A program made the translations under genes and the position numbers. This document shows positions 33,213 to 41,280 of a DNA stretch of 64,000 nucleotides, piece after piece. The stretch spans positions 55,969 to 119,968 of the forward strand of contig CAJLIR010000003.1 in NCBI GenBank assembly GCA_905206805.1, in the 5' to 3' direction. The DNA comes from an uncultured Caryophanales bacterium (lineage in GTDB: Bacteria > Bacillota_I > Bacilli_A > RF39 > UBA660). Below the pieces are notes generated by a model, which was not told the DNA's origin, did no database searches, and saw only the letters and a list, made by a program, of their open reading frames with translations. Position 1 is the stretch's first letter. The number at the start of each line of letters is the position of its first letter.

Positions 33213-34730
33213 ATGAATAAAAAGAAGAAATCAATATTTTTAGGTCCAGTAATTATGATTATAATATTAATTGCAATAATTATGATTGCAAGCGCAATCT
33301 TTTCTATATTCCAAGTGGGCGGACAAGTAACTAGTATTTCTAATGGTACACTTGAAACATCTTTAGTTACTGTTAATAATTTACTAAGTAGTGCAGGTAT
33401 AAAATTTATTTTAAGTAATGCCATTACAAATTTTCAAAAATTATCACCTGTTATTTTACTAATAATAGTCTTATTAGGAATTGGTATATGTGAAAAGAGT
33501 GGTTTATTTAAAATTGTTTTTAGTAAATTAAAAAAAGTTCCAACTCCAACACTTATATTTTTTACAATATTCTTAAGTGTTATTTCATCTATTATTGGTG
33601 AAAATAGTTTTATAATTTTAATTCCGGTAGTAGGTATTGCTTATAAGTATGCGAATAGAAACGCTATGATGGGTATTTTAATTTCTTTTATATCAATTTG
33701 TTTAGGGTATGGATTTGGATTAATATTCAATTATGATGATTATCTACTTGGAACATTAACAGCCGCTTCTGCAAGTTTGGATGTTGATAAAAATTATAAA
33801 TATCAACTATTATCAAATATCTATATGTTAATAGCGTTTACTTTTATTTTTTCAGTACTTGGTTCAATCATAATTAATGCCTTTTTAGTTCCAAAGTTTG
33901 AAATAATAAAGAAATATGGAAAGGAAGAAACAATTGAATCCAAGAAGGGACTACTTTTTTCAACAATAGCATTTGTTGTAATGTTACTTATTGTTGTATA
34001 TATGATTATTCCAGGTCTTCCTGGATCAGGACTATTATTAGATAAGAATTCAAATATTTATATTGCTCAGTTATTTTCAAATAATTCTCCATTCTCTAAT
34101 TCATTAATATTTATATTTAGTATAATTATGATGGTTTGTGGATTAATATATGGCCGTATTTCTGGAAATATAAAAAATACAAATGAGTTTAGTATAGGTT
34201 TAGGATATAGTTTTGATAATTTAGGTTACGTGTTTGTATTATTATTTTTCTTTTCACAGATGATTGCATTATTAGACTGGTCAAATATAGGAACTGTTTT
34301 AGGAACTATTATAATTGATAAAATAAGTCTATTACAATTATCTGGAGTATTATTAATTATAATTTTCTTTTTAGCAATAGTCTTTATAGGAATTTTTATT
34401 CCATCAACATTAACAAAATGGACAATTGCATCACCAATTATCATCCCTCTTTTTATGAGAGCAAATATAACTCCAGATTTTACACAGTTTATATTTAGAG
34501 TTGCTGATGGAATTGGAAAATGTATAACACCTATGTATATATATTTCTTTATAATGATGGCGTTTATGCAAAAATATAATTACGATAATGAACATAACAT
34601 TACAATTTTTGGGACACTAAAATTAATGAGTTCAACAGTATTAATATTGTCATTATTGTTATTGTTACTTTTGGTTTTGTGGTATATAATAGGTCTTCCT
34701 ATGGGTCTTCAGATGTATCCAACATTATAA
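33213..34730 (+). CDS. AbgT-family transporter
   Basis: A 505-aa polytopic membrane protein with about 11-12 helices. It resembles AbgT transporters (p-aminobenzoyl-glutamate uptake or antimetabolite export). Visible points are 'VLLGIGICEKSGLFKIVF' near residue 90, a helical hairpin region 'SIIGENSFIILIPVVGIAYKYANRNAMMGILISF', 'FNYDDYLLGTLTAASASL', and the second hairpin 'IPSTLTKWTIASPIIIPLFMRANITPDFTQ'. Substrate cannot be told. Start ATG 33213 is chosen; a GTG at 33204 is possible. It separates DUF951 from ychF, which are usually adjacent. Confidence 0.75.
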   Translation: MNKKKKSIFLGPVIMIIILIAIIMIASAIFSIFQVGGQVTSISNGTLETSLVTVNNLLSSAGIKFILSNAITNFQKLSPVILLIIVLLGIGICEKSGLFKIVFSKLKKVPTPTLIFFTIFLSVISSIIGENSFIILIPVVGIAYKYANRNAMMGILISFISICLGYGFGLIFNYDDYLLGTLTAASASLDVDKNYKYQLLSNIYMLIAFTFIFSVLGSIIINAFLVPKFEIIKKYGKEETIESKKGLLFSTIAFVVMLLIVVYMIIPGLPGSGLLLDKNSNIYIAQLFSNNSPFSNSLIFIFSIIMMVCGLIYGRISGNIKNTNEFSIGLGYSFDNLGYVFVLLFFFSQMIALLDWSNIGTVLGTIIIDKISLLQLSGVLLIIIFFLAIVFIGIFIPSTLTKWTIASPIIIPLFMRANITPDFTQFIFRVADGIGKCITPMYIYFFIMMAFMQKYNYDNEHNITIFGTLKLMSSTVLILSLLLLLLLVLWYIIGLPMGLQMYPTL

Positions 34731-34735
34731 TATAA

Positions 34736-34766
34736 AAAATATCAATAAAAATTTGGTATTTTTTTT
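34736..34766 (+). terminator. Probable terminator after the AbgT gene
   Basis: AAAAATATC and GGTATTTTT can pair across an AT-rich loop, followed by a T-run. It is weak because of its AU content. Confidence 0.5.
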
Positions 34767-34808
34767 TATTTATGATATAATCAAAAAAGTAAGAAAAGAG
34801 GAATTATT

Positions 34809-35909
34809 ATGAGTTTAACAGCAGGAATTGTAGGATTACCAAATGTGGGTAAATCAACACTATTTAACGCTATAACAAAACAAAATATACTTGCTGCAAA
34901 TTATCCTTTTGCAACAATTGATCCTAATGTAGGAATAGTAACTGTACCAGATGAAAGATTAGATTTTTTAAATAAATTATATGAACCAAAAAGTCTAGTT
35001 CCAACATCATTTGAATTTACTGATATTGCAGGACTTGTAAAAGGTGCATCAAGTGGAGAAGGATTAGGAAACAAATTTTTATCACATATTAGAGAAGTTG
35101 ACGCAATTGTAGAGGTAGTAAGATGTTTTGAAGATTCAAATATAACACACGTTGATGGAAAAATAGATCCAGTAAGAGATATTGAAACAATAAATGCAGA
35201 ACTTGCAATTGCTGATTTAGAAGTTATTGAAAATAGAATAAATAGAATTGGCAAAAAAGCAAGTATGTCAAAAGATAAAGAAACATTACTCGAAGTAGAA
35301 CTTTTAAATAAATTAAAAGAAAATCTAGAAAAAAGTGTTGCAGTAAGACAAATTGAACTTACTAAAGAAGAACAAAAATTAATTAAATCATTCTGCCTTT
35401 TAACTGCAAAACCAATAATTTATATGGCAAATATTAGCGAAGAAGATTTAATAACTGGTGAAAATAAATATACAAAAATGGTAGAAGATTATGCTTCAAA
35501 AGAAAATGCTAAAGTTATTAAAGTAAGTGCGAAAATAGAATCTGAATTGTGTGAATTAAGTGATGAAGAAAAAGAAATATTTTTAAGCGATTTAGGAATA
35601 AAAGAAGCAGGACTTTCAAAACTAATAACAGCAACGTACGATTTATTAGGACTTGCTACATATTTTACTGCAGGATCTGATGAGGTTAGAGCTTGGACTT
35701 TTAAAAAAGGAATGAAAGCTCCGGAATGTGCTGGAATAATTCATACTGATTTTGAAAAAGGATTTATAAAAGCAGAAGTAATGAGCTATGCCGATTTAAA
35801 AGAACAAGGTAGTGAAAAGAAAGTAAGAGAAGCAGGAAAAATGCGTCTTGAAGGTAAAGAATACTTAATGCAAGACGGAGATATTTGTTATTTCAGATTT
35901 AATAAATAG
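34809..35909 (+). CDS. ychF: Redox-regulated ATPase YchF
   Basis: YchF/EngD, 366 aa, an Obg-family P-loop protein that hydrolyses ATP and binds ribosomes; linked to oxidative stress response. G1 'GLPNVGKST' is at residues 7-15, G3 'DIAGLVKGAS', the G4 region is 'YMANISEED' rather than NKxD, which explains ATP preference. The C-terminal TGS domain has 'AWTFKKGMKAPECAGIIHTDFEKGFIKAEV'. Synteny ychF-rpsF-ssb-rpsR matches B. subtilis except for a BI-1 gene inserted between. Confidence 0.97.
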   Translation: MSLTAGIVGLPNVGKSTLFNAITKQNILAANYPFATIDPNVGIVTVPDERLDFLNKLYEPKSLVPTSFEFTDIAGLVKGASSGEGLGNKFLSHIREVDAIVEVVRCFEDSNITHVDGKIDPVRDIETINAELAIADLEVIENRINRIGKKASMSKDKETLLEVELLNKLKENLEKSVAVRQIELTKEEQKLIKSFCLLTAKPIIYMANISEEDLITGENKYTKMVEDYASKENAKVIKVSAKIESELCELSDEEKEIFLSDLGIKEAGLSKLITATYDLLGLATYFTAGSDEVRAWTFKKGMKAPECAGIIHTDFEKGFIKAEVMSYADLKEQGSEKKVREAGKMRLEGKEYLMQDGDICYFRFNK

Positions 35910-35958
35910 AGTTGAAAAAAATATTAATTTGAAATATAATTAAATAGGAGGGGAAAAA

Positions 35959-36603
35959 ATGGATTTAAAAAGTGTTTATTCAAAAGTATTTGGTTGGATG
36001 TTTATAGGATTGTTACTAACATTCTTAACTGGTTATACAATCGCAAACAATCTAAATATGTTATTATTTCTTTTTGAAGGAAATAAATGGATTATTTTTG
36101 CAATTCTAGAAATTGTTTTAGTTATTGCATTATCAGCAGGGCTTCATAAAATGAGCCCAGGTGTAGCTAAATTTTGTTTTGCCTTATATTCTATAGTTAG
36201 TGGATTTACTTTTTCATCAATTTTCTTAGTATATGAATTGGGATCAATAATTTATGTGTTTGGTATAACATCAGTTATTTTTGGAGTATTTGCTCTTATC
36301 GGACATTATACAAATGTTGATTTATCACGCTTTGGGACATATTTATTTATGGGATTATTAGGTATAATCATTTGTAGTATCATTAATATGTTTATTGGAA
36401 GCGAAGGCTTCGATATGACTATATGTGTAATAGGATTAGTAATATTCTTAGGTTATACTGCTTACGACATACAAAAAGTTAAACAATTAGTAGGTTCAAT
36501 TCCTGAAGAAAATTTGGCAATATATGGTGCATTACAACTATATTTAGATTTTATTAACATTTTCTTAAAATTACTTAGATTTTTTGGAAAAGATAGAGAT
36601 TAA
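35959..36603 (+). CDS. Bax inhibitor-1/YetJ-family membrane protein
   Basis: A 214-aa protein with seven hydrophobic helices of the BI-1/TMBIM family. 'VYSKVFGWMFIGLLLTFLTGY' starts the first helix, 'GLHKMSPGVAKFCFALYSIVSGFTFSSIF' follows, and 'YTAYDIQKVKQLV' near residue 170 carries the conserved Asp of the calcium-leak pH sensor, ending with 'ALQLYLDFINIFLKLLRFFG'. Bacterial members such as YetJ are pH-dependent calcium leak channels. It sits between ychF and rpsF and has its own strong terminator. Confidence 0.92.
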   Translation: MDLKSVYSKVFGWMFIGLLLTFLTGYTIANNLNMLLFLFEGNKWIIFAILEIVLVIALSAGLHKMSPGVAKFCFALYSIVSGFTFSSIFLVYELGSIIYVFGITSVIFGVFALIGHYTNVDLSRFGTYLFMGLLGIIICSIINMFIGSEGFDMTICVIGLVIFLGYTAYDIQKVKQLVGSIPEENLAIYGALQLYLDFINIFLKLLRFFGKDRD

Positions 36604-36628
36604 TAATGGTTTTAACCATTATTTTTTT
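36602..36628 (+). terminator. Rho-independent terminator
   Basis: AATGGTT and AACCATT (part of AATAATGGTT..AACCATTATT) with a T7 run, overlapping the stop codon of the BI-1 gene. Confidence 0.85.
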
Positions 36629-36687
36629 CTAAATATAGAAAAATAGAGTAAAATAATATAGAAATAGAATAAAAATGTAAAAAATAA

Positions 36688-36716
36688 TTTACATTTAATT
36701 TTATTTTTGTTATAAT
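36688..36716 (+). promoter_or_regulatory. Promoter of the rpsF-ssb-rpsR operon
   Basis: TTTACA (36688-36693) and TATAAT (36711-36716) with an ideal 17-bp spacer. Confidence 0.75.
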
Positions 36717-36781
36717 CTTAGACGAGTATTAATTTACTCCTTGCTTCCGAGGAAGCCTATAGACCAAAGGGAGGTGGAACA
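36717..36781 (+). promoter_or_regulatory. S6:S18-type autoregulatory mRNA leader
   Basis: The 65-base leader has a small GAGTA/TACTC hairpin, then GCTTCCGAGGAAGC followed by CCTATAGACC just before the GGGAGGTGG ribosome site. The CCGA and ACC elements in a stem next to the rpsF start fit the known leader bound by the S6:S18 complex, which represses its own operon. Assigned from motif and position. Confidence 0.7.
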
Positions 36782-37072
36782 ATGAAAAACTATGAAATTA
36801 TGTTTATTGTAAAACCAACATTAAGTGAAGAAGATATTAAAAAAGTAGTAAAAAACTTTCAAGATGTAATCACAAATAATGGTGGAAAAATTACAGAAAC
36901 AGTTGAAATGGGTCAAAGAGAATTAGCTTATGAAATTAAAAAATTCAAAAGCGGTTACTATTATGTAATTACACTTGAAGCAAATGATGATAAAGCTATC
37001 AAAGAATTTGATCGTTTAGCTTTAATTAGTAATGATATTATTCGTCATTTAATTACTAAATTAGAAAAATAA
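36782..37072 (+). CDS. rpsF: 30S ribosomal protein S6
   Basis: S6, 96 aa: 'MKNYEIMFIVKPTLSEEDIKKVVKNF' start and 'GQRELAYEIKKFKSGYYYVITLEA' core. It binds S18 and the 16S platform, and the same complex probably binds the upstream leader. First gene of rpsF-ssb-rpsR. Confidence 0.97.
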   Translation: MKNYEIMFIVKPTLSEEDIKKVVKNFQDVITNNGGKITETVEMGQRELAYEIKKFKSGYYYVITLEANDDKAIKEFDRLALISNDIIRHLITKLEK

Positions 37073-37086
37073 GAAGAGGTGTAGTT

Positions 37087-37551
37087 ATGAATCGTGTTGA
37101 ATTAGTAGGAAGATTAACTGCTAAACCAGAATTACGTTATACAGGTTCAAATTTACCTTATGCAAGATTTAGTGTTGCTATTAATAGAACATTTAATAAT
37201 GCTCAGGGTGAAAGAGAAACAGATTTTATAAACATAATTGTTTGGAGAAAACAAGCTGAAAACGTATGTAATTTTTTAGATAAAGGAAGTTTAGTTTCAA
37301 TAGAAGGTAGACTTCAAACAGGAAATTATACTGATAAAGATGGAAACAAAAGATATACTATGGATGTTGTAGCTGATAGTGTTCAATTCCTAGAGAGTCG
37401 TGCGCAAAGTCAGTCACGTGGTCAATCAAATTCAAACGAACCAAGTCCATATGATTATCAAAATGATAGTACAAATAATCTAAATGTTGATAATGATCCT
37501 TTTGCCGATTTTGGTGATAGCGTATCAATAGATGATAATTTCCTAGATTAA
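37087..37551 (+). CDS. ssb: Single-stranded DNA-binding protein
   Basis: SSB, 154 aa, an OB-fold homotetramer that coats single-stranded DNA in replication and repair. 'MNRVELVGRLTAKPELRYTGSNLPYARFSVAINR' starts the OB fold (to about 110). A flexible Gln/Ser/Asn-rich linker follows. The tail ends 'DSVSIDDNFLD' rather than the usual DDDLPF type; acidic and with a hydrophobic end, it should still dock partner proteins but lacks the terminal Pro-Phe. Normal operon position between S6 and S18. Confidence 0.96.
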   Translation: MNRVELVGRLTAKPELRYTGSNLPYARFSVAINRTFNNAQGERETDFINIIVWRKQAENVCNFLDKGSLVSIEGRLQTGNYTDKDGNKRYTMDVVADSVQFLESRAQSQSRGQSNSNEPSPYDYQNDSTNNLNVDNDPFADFGDSVSIDDNFLD

Positions 37552-37564
37552 TAAGGAGGAAAAT

Positions 37565-37786
37565 ATGGCAGAATTTCGTGGTAAAAGAAGAAAAAAAGTA
37601 TGTCAAATGTGTGCTGGTAAAGATGTTAAATACAGTGATGTAGAAACAATAAAAAAATATATAAGTGCCGATAGAGGTAAAATATTACCTAGAAGAATTA
37701 CTGGTGCTTGTGCAGAACATCAAAGACATATTGCAGTAGAAGTTAAAAAAGCTAGATTTATGGCTTTAATACCATTTGTTAAATAA
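37565..37786 (+). CDS. rpsR: 30S ribosomal protein S18
   Basis: S18, 73 aa. The N-terminus 'RGKRRKKVCQMCAGKDVKYSDVETIKKYI' retains two Cys (CxxC), a partial zinc-type motif; 'GKILPRRITGACAEHQRHIAVEVKKARFMALIPF' is the conserved rRNA-binding core. The partner of S6; last gene of the operon, followed by a terminator. Confidence 0.96.
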   Translation: MAEFRGKRRKKVCQMCAGKDVKYSDVETIKKYISADRGKILPRRITGACAEHQRHIAVEVKKARFMALIPFVK

Positions 37787-37814
37787 TAGAGGTTTAATAA
37801 CTTCTATTTTTTTT
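37785..37814 (+). terminator. Rho-independent terminator after rpsR
   Basis: AATAGAGG (37785-37792) pairs with CTTCTATT (37801-37808, one G-U), followed by T-run to 37814. Confidence 0.75.
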
Positions 37815-37895
37815 GTAAATTTGTGTATAATAAAAAAAATATTGGTTTTAAATAAAATATAAATGAATTATAATAAAAATAGGATGTGATTTTCT

Positions 37896-40448
37896 ATGAA
37901 TTTGGAAGAGATTAATAACTTTATAGCTAAATTAGTTAAAAATGAGGATTTTGCACAAATGCTTGATCCGAAAAATGAAAGTATTGTTCAGGAAGCTTTT
38001 AATATTTCAAATAATTCATTAATCAGTTACCCTAATAAAATCAATAATGATATTATAAAAACATATGCAATTGTTTGCGATAATTATAAAGAAGTTATAA
38101 AGAATTTTTATAGTGAATTAGGCATACCAAAAGATGATATTAATGAATTATTTGATAATGTAGAAGAAGAAAAAAACTTAAAAAGAGCATATCACAGTGG
38201 AGCAGACGGAAAAATTCATATAAAACCATATGATGGCGAATTACAATGGTTAAGTACATTTGTTCATGAAGCTGCACATAAAATTAGAAAAAAATATGCA
38301 CCAGATGCGGATAGAATGTCGTGTGAAATAGAATCAATGTTTGCAGAAGATTTGTTTTATAAATATTTAATAGATAAAGGATATGAACTACAAGATCAAA
38401 ATAAAACCAGAAAAATTAATATAATTGATTTTTATAATAAAAGATTACAATTTATGAATGACAATATTGACAGAATGCACAGAGTAAATAAAGAAAAAAT
38501 AGTAATAGATTTGTTAAACAAAAATATGAGGAAAAATCAAAATTATTTTTTTACATTAGAACAATATAATGATTTTAGTGAAAAAGAAAAAAATACAATG
38601 ATAAAGTTTATTGAAGAACTGAGAAAAAAATATTTACCAGATTACAGTGTTCATTTTAATTTTGAAAAAATTAATGAAAGCATAATTAATAGTGATAAAG
38701 AATTAAAAATTAAAATTGATGAGTTTATAAAATTTATTAAAACTGATGAAAAAAATAATTTAAATGGTTTCAATTATAAAAATGAGAATGTTATTGACAA
38801 TGATATGAATTTAGAATGTAAATATTCTTTTGTGTTTAATGATGAAGTTATTAAAAAAATTAAAACAGGTGAAATTTTTTCAAGTGCTCAAATCGATTTT
38901 AATTCCATTAATTTCAAAAAAAATTATAAACTATGTTTAAAAAATAAGGATTGTTTTATATTAGATGATTCATTTGTAAAACAATTAGCAAATGATAAAA
39001 AAAGTGGACAAGTTGGTTTAAATGATTTTAAATATATTAAAAGTTATTTTCTTCACGGAGGTAATCAATTAAGTAATGAATTTAAATTTATATTGGCTAA
39101 CTTATTTACAAATGAATTGATAAATAATAAAGAATTTTGTGATAATTTTGGTTCTTATTTAACAGATAAAAAAATGAATAGCTATAAAGATATTATGTCT
39201 AAATATAATATAGAAAATCTAGATATGCTATGCCACAATGTAGGCAAAAATTATATTAGTATGAATGCATTAAAAAATTTTCCTAAAGGAGAATTAAATG
39301 TTAATTATAAAAACTATAATGTAAGTATAGTTTTTCCTAAAAAGGGTGATAACTTTAATATTCCGTATATTTTAGCAGTACCAAGTAATATTAAAGAAAT
39401 GTTAATTAATGAAAATCAAAATTATAAACCAAATATAATAATGGAAACAAATAACCTTGAAACAAGTTCAAGTATGGAGTTAATCAATAATGGTTTATTT
39501 ACTATAAACAATTTAGTTAGAAATATAAAAGATAATAATGCACCAGTTTTAGTTCCAATAATACCATCCCCTTCTAAAGATTCACCATATTATCAACAAC
39601 TATCAAAAGAGTGTTTAGAATTAGATAAAAAAAATCCATTTTATCGAATAGATGAACAAGTTAAAAATATAATAAATAAAGTCAAAAACGATGTAAAAAA
39701 TAACTATGGTGTAAGTTTAAATGATAAAATTTTTCTAAATGGTTATTCCTCATCAGGAGTTTTTGCAGAAAGATTTGCACTTATCCAACCAGAAATTGTA
39801 GATTCAGTTTGCATTGGTGGTGCAAGTGGCAGTATTCCACTACCATCAACAGTTTTAGACTATCCACTGGGAATAAGGAATTATAAGGAATTAACAGGAA
39901 AAGATTTCAATATGGATGCTTATTCAAAAATAAAGTTTAATTACTATGTTGGAGAATATGAAATGTTAAGAAAAGCTGATAATCGTTATGACGAATTTGG
40001 TAATAACGCCCCAATGCACGATATGAGTTATTTTGATAGAAGTGTACCAAGTGAAGTTGGACAACAACAGAGAAACCTATTTGGAATTAATTTAATAGAT
40101 AGGTCAAATAAACAAATAAAGCTATTACAAGAAAATGGTTTTAATGTTGATAATCAACTAATTATAAAAGGAAGAGGTCATAATAACTTTCAAAATATTA
40201 TAGGTGTCAATGAATATGCAGACAAATATATTAAATATTGCTATGAAGAATTTATAGAAAAAAATAAACAAAAAATAGAAGCTAAGGATGCTAATATAAA
40301 TGAAAAACAAAAGCCAAAACAATTAGTATATAAAAATGAAAATATACATCAAAATAATAACGGATATATTAGTGCTTTAATATTATCTTTAATTACTGCA
40401 TTTTTTAGTGGATTTGTTTTCGCATTAACTTTATTATTAATTAAATAA
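37896..40448 (+). CDS. 850-aa protein with HEXXH module, alpha/beta hydrolase and C-terminal membrane anchor
   Basis: An unusual large protein. Residues about 60-175 hold a zincin-like site, 'LSTFVHEAAHKIRKK' (H124-E125-H128). It is followed 16-23 residues later by 'CEIESMFAE', whose Glu residues could be the third zinc ligand, as in gluzincins. Residues about 240-470 are Asn/Lys-rich with no recognised domain. Residues about 480-780 look like an alpha/beta hydrolase: 'FLNGYSSSGVFAERFALIQPE' (nucleophile near S618 in G-Y-S-S-S-G), then 'GGASGS', and 'IKGRGHNNF' with a candidate catalytic H762. A hydrophobic helix (about 825-848) ends it. No signal peptide is visible, so it is probably tail-anchored with its bulk in the cytoplasm. 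Function unknown; dual hydrolase activity is inference. Confidence 0.8.
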   Translation: MNLEEINNFIAKLVKNEDFAQMLDPKNESIVQEAFNISNNSLISYPNKINNDIIKTYAIVCDNYKEVIKNFYSELGIPKDDINELFDNVEEEKNLKRAYHSGADGKIHIKPYDGELQWLSTFVHEAAHKIRKKYAPDADRMSCEIESMFAEDLFYKYLIDKGYELQDQNKTRKINIIDFYNKRLQFMNDNIDRMHRVNKEKIVIDLLNKNMRKNQNYFFTLEQYNDFSEKEKNTMIKFIEELRKKYLPDYSVHFNFEKINESIINSDKELKIKIDEFIKFIKTDEKNNLNGFNYKNENVIDNDMNLECKYSFVFNDEVIKKIKTGEIFSSAQIDFNSINFKKNYKLCLKNKDCFILDDSFVKQLANDKKSGQVGLNDFKYIKSYFLHGGNQLSNEFKFILANLFTNELINNKEFCDNFGSYLTDKKMNSYKDIMSKYNIENLDMLCHNVGKNYISMNALKNFPKGELNVNYKNYNVSIVFPKKGDNFNIPYILAVPSNIKEMLINENQNYKPNIIMETNNLETSSSMELINNGLFTINNLVRNIKDNNAPVLVPIIPSPSKDSPYYQQLSKECLELDKKNPFYRIDEQVKNIINKVKNDVKNNYGVSLNDKIFLNGYSSSGVFAERFALIQPEIVDSVCIGGASGSIPLPSTVLDYPLGIRNYKELTGKDFNMDAYSKIKFNYYVGEYEMLRKADNRYDEFGNNAPMHDMSYFDRSVPSEVGQQQRNLFGINLIDRSNKQIKLLQENGFNVDNQLIIKGRGHNNFQNIIGVNEYADKYIKYCYEEFIEKNKQKIEAKDANINEKQKPKQLVYKNENIHQNNNGYISALILSLITAFFSGFVFALTLLLIK

Positions 40449-40553
40449 AAACTGTTATTTCTCTCTTTAACTAAAAAAAGATTAATATAAATATTTTAAT
40501 TAAATTTACTTGAAATAATTTTATATAACAAAGATTTAGAAAAATAAAAAAAA

Positions 40554-40580
40554 TTAGCACTTATCTATTGACAGTGCTAA
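40554..40580 (+). promoter_or_regulatory. CIRCE operator (HrcA-binding) at the hsp20 promoter
   Basis: TTAGCACT (40554-40561), 11 bases, AGTGCTAA (40573-40580): both arms match the CIRCE consensus (TTAGCACTC-N9-GAGTGCTAA) apart from the innermost C/G pair. A further AGTGCTA half-site follows at 40586-40592. HrcA bound here would cover the -35 box. Confidence 0.85.
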
Positions 40581-40596
40581 AAATAAGTGCTACAAT
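40568..40596 (+). promoter_or_regulatory. Promoter of hsp20 overlapping CIRCE
   Basis: TTGACA (40568-40573) lies across the CIRCE right arm; TACAAT (40591-40596) follows after exactly 17 bp. Predicted start near 40603. Confidence 0.8.
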
Positions 40597-40601
40597 TAAT
40601 G

Positions 40602-40628
40602 TGTAAGATGAATTGAGGATATCTTACA
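40602..40628 (+). promoter_or_regulatory. 5' UTR hairpin of hsp20 mRNA
   Basis: TGTAAGAT (40602-40609) and ATCTTACA (40621-40628) form a perfect 8-bp stem at the very 5' end of the transcript. It could protect the mRNA or take part in temperature sensing; it does not itself cover the AAGGAGG site. Confidence 0.5.
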
Positions 40629-40672
40629 TGTATGCATAAAATCTACATACAATTTAAAAGGAGGAATATTTT

Positions 40673-41089
40673 ATGATGTTACCAAGATTAAGTAAATTTG
40701 ATGTGTTAGATGATATGTTTGATGAACCTTTGTTTACAAAAAGAGAAAGTCAAATAATGAAAACGGATATTAAAGAAAAAAATGGAAATTATATTTTAGA
40801 TATTGATTTACCAGGATGTAAAAAAGAAGATATCAGTATTGAATTAAATGACGGATACTTAAATATAAGTGCAACTATTAATCATACTTATGATGATAGT
40901 GATACAAAAGAAAATTATATTCACAAAGAAAGATTTTATGGAAAATGTTCACGTAGTTTTTATGCAGGTGAAAATCTAAAAGAAGAAGATATTCACGCTT
41001 CATTTAAAAACGGAATATTGACTGTATCGTTCAAGAAAGATTCAGTTAAAGATGAGTCTAACAAAAAATACATTGAGATTAGTGACTAA
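40673..41089 (+). CDS. hsp20: Hsp20/alpha-crystallin small heat shock protein
   Basis: A 138-aa small heat shock protein acting as an ATP-independent holdase for unfolding proteins. The alpha-crystallin domain spans about 25-125: 'MKTDIKEKNGNYILDIDLPGCKKEDISIELNDGYLNISATINH' and 'SFYAGENLKEEDIHASFKNGILTVSFKK', with the conserved 'F.NGiL.v..pK'-type end. The C-terminal 'KKYIEISD' contains an I-E-I motif for oligomerisation. Expression should be heat-induced through HrcA at the CIRCE. Start at ATG 40673, 8 bases after AAGGAGG. A terminator follows immediately. Confidence 0.95.
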   Translation: MMLPRLSKFDVLDDMFDEPLFTKRESQIMKTDIKEKNGNYILDIDLPGCKKEDISIELNDGYLNISATINHTYDDSDTKENYIHKERFYGKCSRSFYAGENLKEEDIHASFKNGILTVSFKKDSVKDESNKKYIEISD

Positions 41090-41113
41090 AAAGAGTTTAA
41101 AACTCTTTTTTTT
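41088..41113 (+). terminator. Rho-independent terminator of hsp20
   Basis: AAAGAGTTT and AAACTCTTT stem with a short loop and T-run directly after the stop. Confidence 0.8.
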
Positions 41114-41122
41114 GTTTTAAAA

Positions 41123-41280
41123 CTTATTTATAAACATAATATGTGCAAAACTATGTTAATTAAAAATAGTTAAATATATTAAAAATGCTATTTTTACACT
41201 ATTAATGTGGAAAACTTTGTATATTTTACTAAATTTTGTACTAAATATAAAAAAAGTTTTACACACCTGTAGTTCAAAAC
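41123..41280. repeat. Second cluster of TGTG(C/T)AAAACT repeats between convergent genes
   Basis: Copies at 41123-41154 (near-identical to 18062-18093), 41191-41220 (similar to 17939-17968), an inverted one at 41245-41264 (ATATAAAAAAAGTTTTACAC), and a weak GTTCAAAACT at 41272-41281. The gap lies between hsp20 and the minus-strand 41281 gene and contains no reading frame. Confidence 0.6.
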
